From M55B118 sp964501715 (GTDB taxonomy: Bacteria; Bacillota_I; Bacilli_A; Izemoplasmatales; Izemoplasmataceae), in assembly GCA_964501715.1 (NCBI GenBank), contig CAZCTR010000006.1, forward strand, positions 9,364 through 73,363: a DNA stretch of 64,000 nt, in the 5' to 3' direction. Below are positions 1 through 9,156 of this stretch, piece by piece. Both the position numbers and the translations under genes were made by a program. Each line of letters opens with the position of its first letter. The stretch's first letter is position 1. The notes beneath the pieces were generated by a model, which saw only the letters and a program-made list of their open reading frames with translations, searched no databases and had not been told where the DNA came from.

Positions 1-176
1 AACGGAGGTTGGTTCTTGATTTCCTCCACGCGTTTGAATGCGCTGTATAGAATATTCTGCGCAGTGTTTTTCTTTCCGTCATTCATGATGTTGTTGATCA
101 GTTTCGTGACGAGTTTTGAATTGTATATGGGGTCGGGCAATACTTCTCTTTTGGCAATATGTCCTTTACGAGGCAT
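1..176 (-). CDS. rpsG: 30S ribosomal protein S7 (partial, N-terminal part)
   Basis: The reverse strand reads from an ATG at 174-176 into a protein starting MPRKGHIAKREVLPDPIYN, which I recognise as ribosomal protein S7, the primary assembly protein of the 30S head that binds the 3' domain of 16S rRNA. Only about 58 residues are present because the gene runs off the left edge; the usual length is about 156. An AGGAGG-like site lies just upstream (about 181-190). It follows rpsL by 47 bp on the same transcript, the usual str operon order, so fusA and tuf are expected beyond the window. Confidence 0.96.
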   Translation of the reverse strand, partial: MPRKGHIAKREVLPDPIYNSKLVTKLINNIMNDGKKNTAQNILYSAFKRVEEIKNQPP

Positions 177-223
177 AATGTTTTCCTCCTTTCGATGATA
201 TGCTATATGTTATTCAGATCGTG

Positions 224-631
224 TTATGCTCTTTTGGTACCGTATTTCGAACGGCCTTGCTTGCGGCCTTCGACGCCGCCGGCGTCAAGGGTGCCGCGGA
301 CAACATGATAACGGACACCTGGAAGGTCTTTGACACGACCTCCACGGATTAGTACAACGCTGTGTTCTTGCAGCTTGTGACCGATACCGGGGATGTACGC
401 TGTCACTTCTATGCCGTTCGTAAGACGAACACGCGCATATTTACGAAGTGCGGAGTTTGGTTTTTTCGGAGTCATGGTCGCAACCCTTGTGCAGACACCG
501 CGTTTCTGTGGACTCGGCATGGTGGTGTATTCCTTCTTGAGCGAGTTCCAGTTGATGCTGAGATGCGGTGATTTTGTCTTTTTCTTACGGGTAGTGCGTC
601 CTTTTCTTACCAATTGATTGATAGTAGGCAT
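224..631 (-). CDS. rpsL: 30S ribosomal protein S12
   Basis: A 135-residue S12, the decoding-centre protein that monitors codon-anticodon pairing. The open frame extends further upstream, but the start is placed at 631 because an AGGAGG site sits a few bases before this ATG and the protein then begins MPTINQLVRKGR, as in other S12 proteins. The motif TPKKPNSALRK and the loop RVKDLPG carry the two lysines (Lys43 and Lys88 type) linked to streptomycin sensitivity, and both are intact. One odd residue is GHKLQEHS where most S12 proteins have GHNLQEHS. It is the first gene of the str operon, followed by rpsG. Confidence 0.97.
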   Translation of the reverse strand: MPTINQLVRKGRTTRKKKTKSPHLSINWNSLKKEYTTMPSPQKRGVCTRVATMTPKKPNSALRKYARVRLTNGIEVTAYIPGIGHKLQEHSVVLIRGGRVKDLPGVRYHVVRGTLDAGGVEGRKQGRSKYGTKRA

Positions 632-688
632 GTGGTTCCTCCTTTCATCGTTTATATACAACACATCCACGTGTGTCGCATTTCTCAT

Positions 689-718
689 AAAAACAGGGGT
701 CTGAGTCAAACCCTGGTG
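689..718 (-). promoter_or_regulatory. terminator-like hairpin in the rpsL leader
   Basis: On the minus strand a stem CAGGGT / ACCC(C)TG closes around a 9-base loop and is followed by five T residues. It lies in the rpsL 5' leader, about 20 nt after the predicted transcription start and 60 nt before the gene. It could be an attenuator or a 5' stabilising hairpin. The T run is short and the stem is imperfect, so the function is uncertain. Confidence 0.4.
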
Positions 719-743
719 TTTTTACATATAATTCGCATGAGTG

Positions 744-772
744 ATTATACTACACTGAGCCAGGCGTGTCAA
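744..772 (-). promoter_or_regulatory. sigma-A-type promoter of rpsL-rpsG
   Basis: On the minus strand TTGACA (767-772) and TATAAT (744-749) are separated by exactly 17 bp. Both hexamers match the consensus perfectly. The predicted transcription start is near 737, which gives a leader of about 105 nt before rpsL. Confidence 0.9.
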
Positions 773-790
773 ACATTCCTCGCTTTTTTT

Positions 791-832
791 GAAAAACAAT
801 AAGGCCGGACGGCCCGAAAGCTGTCCGGCCTT
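791..832 (-). terminator. rho-independent terminator after rpoC
   Basis: A perfect 10-bp stem (801-810 with 823-832, AAGGCCGGAC / GTCCGGCCTT) is followed on the minus strand by a T-rich tract. It lies 11 bp past the rpoC stop and just upstream of the rpsL promoter, so it separates the rpoBC and str transcripts. Confidence 0.93.
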
Positions 833-843
833 ACATTCCACTG

Positions 844-3800
844 TTATTCAGGGGTGTATTCCTCGAATTCGGTGTAATCACTGTCGATGTCGTCACGGAG
901 GTATTCGTCATCATGGGATGACGCTTCGAAATCCAGTTCTTCCTCGACCTCGGGTTTTTCGTAATCGAAACGGGTATGTTGGAGAAGCCCGGTGCCGGCC
1001 GGGATGCGACCGCCGATGATGACGTTCTCCTTGAGGCCGACCAGACGGTCGATTTTTCCGCTGATCGCGGCATCTGTCAAGACACGGGTGGTTTCTTGGA
1101 AGCTTGCCGCACTCAGGAACGATTCGCTTCTGAGCGACGCACGGGTGATGCCGAGCAGCACCGGTTTCGCGATGGCGGGTTTTTTGCGGTTGTCGACAGC
1201 TTCTTTATTCGCCTCGAGCAGTTCATTGATCGAGACCTGCTGACCGGGCAATAGGTCGGTATCCCCTTCGATGACGATGTTCACTTTGCGCATCATCTGA
1301 TGGATGATGATCTCGATGTGCTTGTCGGAGATCTCAACCCCTTGCGAACGATAGACCTTCTGAACTTCTTTGAGGATGTATTGCTGAACGGTTTCCGTGT
1401 TGGTCACACGAAGAAGCTGTTTGGGATCGATGGACCCTTCTGTGATCTTCTGACCAGCCTTTACCGCATCCCCTGCCTCGACGAGCATCGTGACGTTGCT
1501 GTTGGTCTCATAGGTATGTTTTTCAATGTCGTTGGCCACGGTGACCTTGTAGCGTTCATCGATCGGTTCGATCTCCTCGATCGCACCGTCGATCTCACTG
1601 ATGATGGCCTTACCTTTGGGTGTCCTGGCTTCAAAAAGCTCCTGGATACGGGGAAGACCCTGGGTGATGTCCGCTCCGGCGACACCGCCGGTATGGAAGG
1701 TTCTCATGGTGAGCTGGGTACCAGGTTCACCGATGGACTGCGCGGCGACTATGCCGACACTCTCACCGACTTCGACCTGTTCGCCGGTCGCCATGTTCTG
1801 ACCATAGCACTTCTTGCAGACGCCGTTGTGGGCGTTGCATGTCAGGGCGGTACGGATCTTGACACTCAGGATGCCGGCGTTGACAATCGCCTGGGCGATA
1901 TCCCCAGTGATGTACTGCTCGTTTTCGACCAGCACTTCACCTGTTTCTGGATGCGTGATGGTCTGCTGGCTCCAGCGGCCGAGCAGTCTGTCGTATAAGG
2001 GTTCGATGACTTTGCCGTCATTGTCAAGCACGTCGGAGACGACGAGGCCACGGTCGGTGCCGCAATCCTCTTCCTTGACGACGAGGTCCTGACTGACATC
2101 GACGAGACGACGGGTCAAATAGCCTGAGTCAGCTGTCTTGAGGGCCGTGTCTGTGGACCCTTTACGCGCACCATGGGTCGAGATGAAGAACTCGCTCATG
2201 GTGAGGCCTTCTCTGAAGGCGGCCTTGATGGGAAGCTCGATGGTCTTGCCGGACGGATTGCTCATGAGTCCCCGCATACCGGCGAGCTGGGTGAAGTTCG
2301 AGATGTTGCCTCGGGCTCCGGAGTCGCTCATCATATGGATGTGATTGTCCACAGAGAGTTCTTCTCGGAGACCTTTCTGGATGACATCCTTCGCTTTGGC
2401 CCATTCATCGATGACGAGGTTGTACCGTTCGGTTTCGGTGAGGAATCCATCTTCATACATGTCCTGGATCTGCTCGACACGCTTGTCGGCAGCTGAAAGT
2501 ATGTCTTTCTTGTGGCTGTAAGGGTTGACGTCGAAGGCGCTCACGGTGATGCCTGCATGGGTGGAATACTTAAAGCCAAGGTTTTTCATCTTATCGAGCA
2601 TCTTCGAAGTCTCATTGATGTTGAAATCCGTGAAGACCCGGGAAATGATGCGGGAGAGGAATTTCTTGCGGAACGGGTCAGTGAGACGATAGGCGCCTTT
2701 GTTCTCAAGGGCTTCGATCTTGTCTTTGACCGCTTGGATCTCTTCATCGGTCGCGCCGGACATCTGACGGGTCAGCTTGTTGAGCTCACGGTAAAGCTTT
2801 TCAAGGTTGAGCCGGTTCTGGATGGCCTCGCGGATGTTCATGCCCCGTTTGACGAAATGGTGGTCTGGGGTGTTATGGATGAGATTCTCTTCTGTGGGTT
2901 CGTTGATATAGGGAAAACTTTTCGGTAGGATTTCGTTGAAAATGAGCTTGCCCACCGTCGTAATCAGATATCCGTTTCTTTGTTCTTGCGTGAGTGGAGC
3001 GTTTCCAAGGGTGTTCGCCCTAAGGGCGATCAGCGCATGGAGGGTGACATTCTTGTTGTCGTAGGCGAGCAAGGCTTCCTTGGTATCCTTGAACACCTTG
3101 CCTTCACCCTCCTGGTCGAAACGTTCCATGGTGAGATAGTAGTTTCCGAGCACCATGTCCTGAGAAGGGGTGACGACAGGCTTGCCGTCTTTGGGGTTGA
3201 GGATGTTGTTGCTCGAGAGCATGAGGACGCGGGCCTCGGCCTGCGCTTCCTCACTCAAGGGTACGTGCACAGCCATCTGGTCACCGTCGAAATCCGCGTT
3301 GAACGCGGTGGTGACGAGCGGATGAAGACGGATGGCCTTGCCTTCGACAAGCACCGGTTCGAAAGCCTGGATCCCTAACCTATGCAAGGTCGGTGCACGG
3401 TTGAGAAGCACGGGATGCTCTCTGATGACATCCTCAAGCACTTCCCATATGCGGCCATCCTGGCGTTCGATGAGCCCTTTCGCGCTTTTTATGTTGCTAG
3501 CGATCTCGCGGTTGATGAGTTCGCGGATGACAAACGGTTTGAAAAGCGAGATGGCCATCTGTTTGGGGATCCCCGTCTGATACATCTCGAGACTGGGGCC
3601 GACCACGATAACACTTCGGCCGGAATAGTCGACACGTTTACCGAGCAGGTTCTGGCGGAAACGCCCCTGTTTACCCCGGAGCATGTCGGATAGGCTCTTA
3701 AGGGGACGGTTCTTCTCCACGACGACCTTGCGGCCGCGTTTCGAGTTGTCGATGAGAGCGTCCACAGCTTCTTGCAGCATGCGCTTCTCGTTCTTGGTGA

Positions 3801-4635
3801 TCAGATGCGGGGCATTCTGTTCCATCTGACGTTTCAGACGGTTATTGCGGTTCAGGATGCGGCGGTAGAGGTCGTTGAGGTCCGTGGTCGCAAACCTTCC
3901 GCCATCGAGTTGGACCATGGGGCGCAGTTCCGGAGGGATGACCGGAAGGACGTCCATGACGGCCCATTCGGGTTTGTTGTCGGATTTCCTGAAAGCCTCG
4001 AGCACACTGAGGCGCTTGATGATTTTTTCGCGTTTCTGCTTGGAAACGACCGGAAGGGCTTTTCTGAGCTTGTAGGACTCTTCTTCCAAATCAAGGCGCT
4101 TGAGCAGCACCTTGATGGCTTCCGCGCCCGTGAGCGCCTTGAAACGGCTGCCGTATTCCATGTATTTCTCGGTGTATTTGGCCTCGGAGAGGATTTGCTT
4201 GTATTCAAGGTCCGTATCGCCTTTGTCCACGACGATGTAGGAAGCGAGGTACACGACCTCTTCGAGATCCTTCGATTTGATGTCGAGCAGGGTCGCGATA
4301 CGGGAAGGTGAATTGCGCAGATACCAGGTGTGCACGACAGGGGCGGCAAGTTTGATATGCCCCATGCGTTCGCGGCGAACTTTGCTTTCTGTGATCTCGA
4401 CACCGCACACTGGGCATTTCTTTCCGGCCTGACCGCTTCTTTTTGATTTGTTGTTGCACGCGCATTGATAGTCCTTGGTCGGACCGAAGATGACTTCGCA
4501 GAAAAGGCCTTTCTTTTCCGGTTTCAGTGTGCGATAGTTGATCGTCTCGTGTTTCTCGACCTCACCGTGGGACCATTTCATGATCTCTTCGGATGAGGCT
4601 AGACGGATTTTATAATGGGAGAATTTTTGGCTCAT
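844..4635 (-). CDS. rpoC: DNA-directed RNA polymerase subunit beta'
   Basis: The 1263-residue largest subunit of RNA polymerase. Visible landmarks are the N-terminal zinc site (C58, C60, C74, C77), the double-psi barrel catalytic loop NADFDGDQ at 446-453 whose three aspartates hold the catalytic magnesium, and the second zinc site toward the C terminus (CNAHNGVCKKCYG plus an upstream Cys). Length is normal for the Bacillota type without a large lineage insert. An SD-like AAGGTGA precedes the ATG. It lies 16 bp downstream of rpoB and is co-transcribed with it; the strong hairpin at 801-832 ends the transcript. Confidence 0.98.
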   Translation of the reverse strand: MSQKFSHYKIRLASSEEIMKWSHGEVEKHETINYRTLKPEKKGLFCEVIFGPTKDYQCACNNKSKRSGQAGKKCPVCGVEITESKVRRERMGHIKLAAPVVHTWYLRNSPSRIATLLDIKSKDLEEVVYLASYIVVDKGDTDLEYKQILSEAKYTEKYMEYGSRFKALTGAEAIKVLLKRLDLEEESYKLRKALPVVSKQKREKIIKRLSVLEAFRKSDNKPEWAVMDVLPVIPPELRPMVQLDGGRFATTDLNDLYRRILNRNNRLKRQMEQNAPHLITKNEKRMLQEAVDALIDNSKRGRKVVVEKNRPLKSLSDMLRGKQGRFRQNLLGKRVDYSGRSVIVVGPSLEMYQTGIPKQMAISLFKPFVIRELINREIASNIKSAKGLIERQDGRIWEVLEDVIREHPVLLNRAPTLHRLGIQAFEPVLVEGKAIRLHPLVTTAFNADFDGDQMAVHVPLSEEAQAEARVLMLSSNNILNPKDGKPVVTPSQDMVLGNYYLTMERFDQEGEGKVFKDTKEALLAYDNKNVTLHALIALRANTLGNAPLTQEQRNGYLITTVGKLIFNEILPKSFPYINEPTEENLIHNTPDHHFVKRGMNIREAIQNRLNLEKLYRELNKLTRQMSGATDEEIQAVKDKIEALENKGAYRLTDPFRKKFLSRIISRVFTDFNINETSKMLDKMKNLGFKYSTHAGITVSAFDVNPYSHKKDILSAADKRVEQIQDMYEDGFLTETERYNLVIDEWAKAKDVIQKGLREELSVDNHIHMMSDSGARGNISNFTQLAGMRGLMSNPSGKTIELPIKAAFREGLTMSEFFISTHGARKGSTDTALKTADSGYLTRRLVDVSQDLVVKEEDCGTDRGLVVSDVLDNDGKVIEPLYDRLLGRWSQQTITHPETGEVLVENEQYITGDIAQAIVNAGILSVKIRTALTCNAHNGVCKKCYGQNMATGEQVEVGESVGIVAAQSIGEPGTQLTMRTFHTGGVAGADITQGLPRIQELFEARTPKGKAIISEIDGAIEEIEPIDERYKVTVANDIEKHTYETNSNVTMLVEAGDAVKAGQKITEGSIDPKQLLRVTNTETVQQYILKEVQKVYRSQGVEISDKHIEIIIHQMMRKVNIVIEGDTDLLPGQQVSINELLEANKEAVDNRKKPAIAKPVLLGITRASLRSESFLSAASFQETTRVLTDAAISGKIDRLVGLKENVIIGGRIPAGTGLLQHTRFDYEKPEVEEELDFEASSHDDEYLRDDIDSDYTEFEEYTPE

Positions 4636-4651
4636 ACAATCACCTTATCCT

Positions 4652-7600
4652 TTAGGAATTAAAGCCGTATTTGTCGATGTAATCTTCGACATCCGAATCT
4701 TCAACCAGGCTTTTCGCGGCTTCATTGCGCCCGGTTTCCTTATTGATCAGCTCGACATAGATACCGAGTGAACGAAGTTCCCTTGTGAGAACCCTGAAGG
4801 ATTCTGGAAGGCTCGGTTCCGGAATGCTCTTGCCGTCGACGATGGAACGGAACACCTTGTTGCGTCCGATGATGTCGTCACTTTTGACCGTGAGCATCTC
4901 CTGCAGGCAATAGGATGCACCATATGCCTCAAGCGCCCAGACCTCCATCTCACCGAAGCGTTGTCCGCCGTTTTGGGCTTTACCGCCCATGGGTTGCTGT
5001 GTGACAAGGGTGTAGGGACCGACGCTTCTGGCATGCAGTTTGTCATCGACCATGTGGTCGAGTTTGATCATGTGCATGACCCCGACCGAGACATCCTCGT
5101 CATATTTATCCCCGGTCATGCCGGAATACAACTTTGTCTTGCCGTCAGGATTCATGCCCGCTTCGGCCATGATTTCCACGAGATCGTCGTTTTCGACGCC
5201 GTCGAAGACGGGGGTGGCCATATGGACGCCGAGTTTCTTCGCCGCCATGCCAAGATGGATCTCAAGGACCTGTCCGATGTTCATCCTCGATGGTACACCG
5301 AGAGGGTTGAGCATGATATCGACCGGTGTGCCATCAGGCAGGAAGGGCATATCCTCTTCTGGGAGGATCTTGGAGATGACCCCTTTGTTGCCGTGGCGGC
5401 CCGCCATCTTGTCACCTTCTGAGATCTTGCGTTTTTGGACGATGAAGATGCGCACCACTTCATTGGCGCCCGGTGGAAGCTCGTCCCCGTTGGCACGGGA
5501 GAAGTATTTGACGTTTTGGACAATGCCGCCTCCGCCATGTGGCACGCGGAGGGAAGTGTCCCGGACTTCTTGGGATTTTTGCCCGAAAATGGCCAATAAG
5601 AGCCTGTCTTCAGGAGTCGGGTCGGTGTGGCCTTTCGGTGTGACCTTACCGACAAGGATATCGCCCTCTTTGACTTCGGCACCGGGGATGATGATCCCCC
5701 GGTCGTCAAGGAATCTGCGGCCATCCTCGCCGACATTCGGGATTTCTCTTGTGATTTCTTCTTTTCCGAGTTTGGTGTCCCGGGCTTCAACATCGTATTT
5801 CTCTATATGTATGGAGGTGTAGACATCGTCTTTCACGAGTCGTTCGCTCATGATGACGGCATCCTCATAGTTGTAGCCGTTCCATGTCATGAACGCGACG
5901 GTGACGTTGCGTCCGACTGAAAGCTCCCCTTGGTCCATTGAAGGACCATCCGTGATGATCTCTCCGGCTTTCACTTTCTCGCCGAGTGAGACAATCGGAG
6001 TCTGGTTGAAACAGGTGCCCTGGTTGCTGCGGACGAACTTCTCAAGCGTATATGACTGCTGCGTGCCGTCGTCTGCGTCGATGACGATTTTTCTGGCATC
6101 GGCATAGGAGACGGTGCCGTCCTTTTCGCAGACTTTGGCCGCCCCGCTGTCCTTGGACGCCTTGTATTCGATACCCGTTCCCACGTAAGGCGCTTCAGGT
6201 TTGAGCAAGGGTATCGCCTGACGCTGCATGTTGGCACCCATGAGCGCACGGTTCGCGTCATCATGCTCGAGGAAGGGGATGGTCGATGTGGAGATGGAGA
6301 CGATCTGTTTGGGCGACACGTCGATAAGGTCGATGTCTGAACGGTCTCTCATCTTTGTCTCGCCACGATAACGCGCGACCACCGAATCATCGATGATGCG
6401 TCTGTCGTCGTCGAGGTTCATGTTCGCCTGACCGATCACATAGTCCTCTTCCTCATCAGCACTCAGGAAGAAAGATTCTTCAGTGACATAAGGCTCGTTG
6501 TTATCGCCCTTGACGACTTTGAGGTAAGGTGTCTCCATGAAACCGTATTGATTGACGCGTACATAGGCCGCCAGACTGTTGATAAGCCCGATGTTCTGCC
6601 CTTCAGGCGTTTCAATCGGACAGATGCGTCCATAGTGCGTGTAGTGAACGTCCCTGACTTCGAATCCGGCGCGGTCACGGGTGAGTCCTCCGGGACCAAG
6701 CGCGGAGAGACGCCGTTTATGGGTGAGTTCGTCAAGAGGGTTCGTCTGGCTCATGAACTGCGATAACTGTGAAGAGCCGAAAAACTCTTTGAGAGACGAG
6801 GTGAGAGGGCGTATATTGATAAGCCCTTGCGGGGTCACGTCGGTATTGTCGCGCGTACTCATGCGATCCTTGACATTTTTCTCCAGTTTGGAAAGACCGA
6901 TTCTGAACTGGTTCTTCAGCAGTTCACCAATCAGCCGCAGGCGGCGGTTACCAAGATGGTCGATGTCATCGAGCCTGCCATAGTCCTTCATGAGATTGAG
7001 GTAATAGCCGATGCTCGCGATGATATCGGAGGAGGCGAGATGTTCCGCGGTCTCCGTGGAATCATTCCCGATGAGACGGAGCGTATGGATCTCATCGTAT
7101 TTATCGCGATGACGGATCTTGATTGTCTCGATATGGGCGAGATCGAAATAGAGTTCATCCTTTGAGAGTGTCTCCTCAAGGGATTTTTTCATCTCATCGT
7201 AAGCGGCGTTTCCGCTCTCTTCGATGAAGTCCTTCTTGCTCATGCCACGGTTGTTTAGATAGCCTTCGATGTATTCGTCTGCGGTCCAATAGCTTTGCGA
7301 GCGGATCTGTGCGATCTTGTCGTCCTCATCGAGATAGTCGAGATAAGTGTTGGCGGCGAGAATGTCCTTTTGCATTTCGAAGTCATATTCGAGTGTTTTT
7401 CTCTTGACGCCAGGCACACTGCGTCTGAACGCATGACGGTTCGCATCGAGAGTCGCTTTTTTGTCCCTGTCGATGAATGTGCCTTCGGCCATGATGACCT
7501 CGCCGGTTTCCGGGTCGACGACATCTTCCGCGAGTTCCTTGCCACGGACATGGGCCAGCACATCGAGTTTCTTGTTGACCTTGAAACGCCCGACTTTGGC

Positions 7601-8404
7601 AAGCTCATAACGTTTCGCGTCAAAAAGGCGGCTTTCGAAGAAGCTGATCGCTCCATCGATAGTCGCTGTTTCACCCTGTCTGAGTTTGGAATAGACTTCC
7701 AAGATCGCGTCGTGCGAAGTCTTGGTCAGGTCCTTTTCCAGGGTGGTTTCTATATAGTCATTGTCCCCGAACACGTCAAGAATCGCTTCACGGCCGGAAA
7801 AACCGATTGCACGCAAAAGCGTGGTAAGGGGGATTTTCTTGGAACGGTCCAATTTGACAAACAAGGTGTCTTTCGAGCCTGTCTCGTATTCCAACCAGGC
7901 GCCACGGTTCGGAATGATCTGACCGAGATATTTGCTCTCAAGCGTCTTCCGGTCCACTTCTTCAGAATAAAAAACACCGGCGCTTCTGACAATCTGAGAA
8001 ACAATGACCCGCTCGGAACCATTGATGATAAAGGATGCGCGCGGTGTCATGAACGGAAAATCGCCCATGAAAATCTTCTGTTCTTTCACTTCGCCCGTGC
8101 TTTCATTGACGAGCTTCACATTGACGCGAAGAGGCTTCGCGTAGGAGAGTTCCTTCTCCCTTGCGTCTTCTATGGAATGTTTGGGCTCTCCAAATTCGAT
8201 ATCCTCGAAATACATGAGAAGGTCACCGGTGAAATTCTCAATGGGTGAAATATCGGTGAGCAACTCCCGCAGTCCTTCTTCTACAAACCAATCGAATGAG
8301 GAAGTCTGAACTTCTACGAGGTCTGGTAGATCCACATCCGATTTGACGCGGGAATAGTTCCTTCTTTCCCTTTTTCTTCCATACTTTATTACTGAATAAT
8401 TCAA
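4652..8404 (-). CDS. rpoB: DNA-directed RNA polymerase subunit beta
   Basis: The beta subunit of RNA polymerase, about 1250 residues. I place the start at a TTG (8402-8404): the SD GGGGTGA sits 6 bases before it, whereas the upstream GTG at 8411-8413 lies inside that SD. The protein then begins (M)NYSVIKYGRKRERRNY, like related beta subunits. The rifampicin pocket reads GSSQLSQFMSQTNPL then THKRRLSALG: His526 and Ser531 (E. coli numbering) are kept, but Asp516 is Ser. Conserved C-terminal GRHGNKG and PMGGKAQNGGQRFGEME motifs are present. The promoter is at 8476-8504, and rpoC follows. Confidence 0.97.
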   Translation of the reverse strand: MNYSVIKYGRKRERRNYSRVKSDVDLPDLVEVQTSSFDWFVEEGLRELLTDISPIENFTGDLLMYFEDIEFGEPKHSIEDAREKELSYAKPLRVNVKLVNESTGEVKEQKIFMGDFPFMTPRASFIINGSERVIVSQIVRSAGVFYSEEVDRKTLESKYLGQIIPNRGAWLEYETGSKDTLFVKLDRSKKIPLTTLLRAIGFSGREAILDVFGDNDYIETTLEKDLTKTSHDAILEVYSKLRQGETATIDGAISFFESRLFDAKRYELAKVGRFKVNKKLDVLAHVRGKELAEDVVDPETGEVIMAEGTFIDRDKKATLDANRHAFRRSVPGVKRKTLEYDFEMQKDILAANTYLDYLDEDDKIAQIRSQSYWTADEYIEGYLNNRGMSKKDFIEESGNAAYDEMKKSLEETLSKDELYFDLAHIETIKIRHRDKYDEIHTLRLIGNDSTETAEHLASSDIIASIGYYLNLMKDYGRLDDIDHLGNRRLRLIGELLKNQFRIGLSKLEKNVKDRMSTRDNTDVTPQGLINIRPLTSSLKEFFGSSQLSQFMSQTNPLDELTHKRRLSALGPGGLTRDRAGFEVRDVHYTHYGRICPIETPEGQNIGLINSLAAYVRVNQYGFMETPYLKVVKGDNNEPYVTEESFFLSADEEEDYVIGQANMNLDDDRRIIDDSVVARYRGETKMRDRSDIDLIDVSPKQIVSISTSTIPFLEHDDANRALMGANMQRQAIPLLKPEAPYVGTGIEYKASKDSGAAKVCEKDGTVSYADARKIVIDADDGTQQSYTLEKFVRSNQGTCFNQTPIVSLGEKVKAGEIITDGPSMDQGELSVGRNVTVAFMTWNGYNYEDAVIMSERLVKDDVYTSIHIEKYDVEARDTKLGKEEITREIPNVGEDGRRFLDDRGIIIPGAEVKEGDILVGKVTPKGHTDPTPEDRLLLAIFGQKSQEVRDTSLRVPHGGGGIVQNVKYFSRANGDELPPGANEVVRIFIVQKRKISEGDKMAGRHGNKGVISKILPEEDMPFLPDGTPVDIMLNPLGVPSRMNIGQVLEIHLGMAAKKLGVHMATPVFDGVENDDLVEIMAEAGMNPDGKTKLYSGMTGDKYDEDVSVGVMHMIKLDHMVDDKLHARSVGPYTLVTQQPMGGKAQNGGQRFGEMEVWALEAYGASYCLQEMLTVKSDDIIGRNKVFRSIVDGKSIPEPSLPESFRVLTRELRSLGIYVELINKETGRNEAAKSLVEDSDVEDYIDKYGFNS

Positions 8405-8475
8405 TATATTCACCCCGTTTTAAAATTAAAAAAAGTGATTACAAAACAAAAAAGCGCATGTTATCGCATTTTGTA

Positions 8476-8504
8476 ATTGTATCACAATGTTGTCAAGTCG
8501 TCAA
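8476..8504 (-). promoter_or_regulatory. sigma-A-type promoter of rpoB-rpoC
   Basis: Minus-strand TTGACG (8499-8504) and TACAAT (8476-8481) with a 17-bp spacer. The -35 element overlaps the end of the upstream methyltransferase gene. The leader to the rpoB start is about 65 nt. This gives RNA polymerase a promoter separate from rplJL. Confidence 0.82.
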
Positions 8505-9088
8505 CGTTTTTTACAGGCCATAACATGATAACCTTTGTGCTTGCGCACAACATTGACATCAAACATGGTGCTTAAATATTTCGCAGTGGTCGCTGCGCCT
8601 TGTTTTTTCCTGACCACAAGCCAGAAAATGCCATTCTCGTTCAATATGCCATGCACATCCTTGTACATTGCATACAATCTGGGTTTTCCGATACGGATCG
8701 GTGGATTGCTCACCACCAGATCGAAGGGCCCCTTCACTTTGGCGAGACCATGACTTTTGATGACTTCTGCATCAACGCCGTTCATCCTGGTGTTTCGTTT
8801 GGCGAGTTCGATCGCCCGGTCATTGACATCGCTCATCGTGACATTCGCGCCATGACAATGGGCGAGAATCGTACCGATGACGCCATAACCGCACCCGAGA
8901 TCGAGCACTTTCGCCTTGCGCGGCACTTCGATGGATTCAAGCAGGGTTCTGGTGCCCAAATCGATGTGGTCTTTGGAGAACACACCGTGGTCTGTTGTGA
9001 ATGCGAAAGTCTTATCGCAGAAATCGAATTGCAGTTCTTTCTCTTCGGTCTTGACTTCCGTTTGGTTCTCAGTGAAATAATGAGCCAT
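8501..9088 (-). CDS. class I SAM-dependent methyltransferase, YbxB/RsmC-like
   Basis: A 195-residue Rossmann-fold methyltransferase. Motif I VLDLGCGYGVIG is at about 61-72, an acidic motif II (MSDVNDRA) follows, and motif IV is NPP (SNPPIRIG), typical of N-methylation of RNA bases. The best family match by memory is YbxB/RsmC-like (16S rRNA guanine-N2 methyltransferase family); the exact target is not proven. The start at 9088 is supported by a GAGGTGA site. It sits between rplL and rpoB, the place where Bacillota carry ybxB, and lies beyond the rplL terminator. Confidence 0.88.
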   Translation of the reverse strand: MAHYFTENQTEVKTEEKELQFDFCDKTFAFTTDHGVFSKDHIDLGTRTLLESIEVPRKAKVLDLGCGYGVIGTILAHCHGANVTMSDVNDRAIELAKRNTRMNGVDAEVIKSHGLAKVKGPFDLVVSNPPIRIGKPRLYAMYKDVHGILNENGIFWLVVRKKQGAATTAKYLSTMFDVNVVRKHKGYHVMACKKR

Positions 9089-9118
9089 CCGCTCACCTCG
9101 TCACTAGAATTGAAAGGC

Positions 9119-9145
9119 AAAAACCTGGGTCAAGCCCAGGTTTTT
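9119..9145 (-). terminator. rho-independent terminator after rplL
   Basis: A 6-bp GC-rich stem CCTGGG / CCCAGG flanked by A5 and T5 tracts, so it can work on both strands. On the minus strand it follows the rplL stop by about 12 bp and would limit read-through from rplJL into the methyltransferase and rpoB. Confidence 0.85.
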
Positions 9146-9156
9146 GTCTTTGTGGG

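Noticed and set aside
631..709. A 26-residue N-terminal extension of S12
   Set aside because: The frame is open but the AGGAGG and family start lie at 631; the extension runs into the leader hairpin.
7295..8248. A 317-codon plus-strand open frame opposite rpoB, and similar long frames opposite rpoC, truA and rplC
   Set aside because: They lie wholly opposite strong known genes, have no SD, and their products show no recognisable family. They are shadows of biased codon use.
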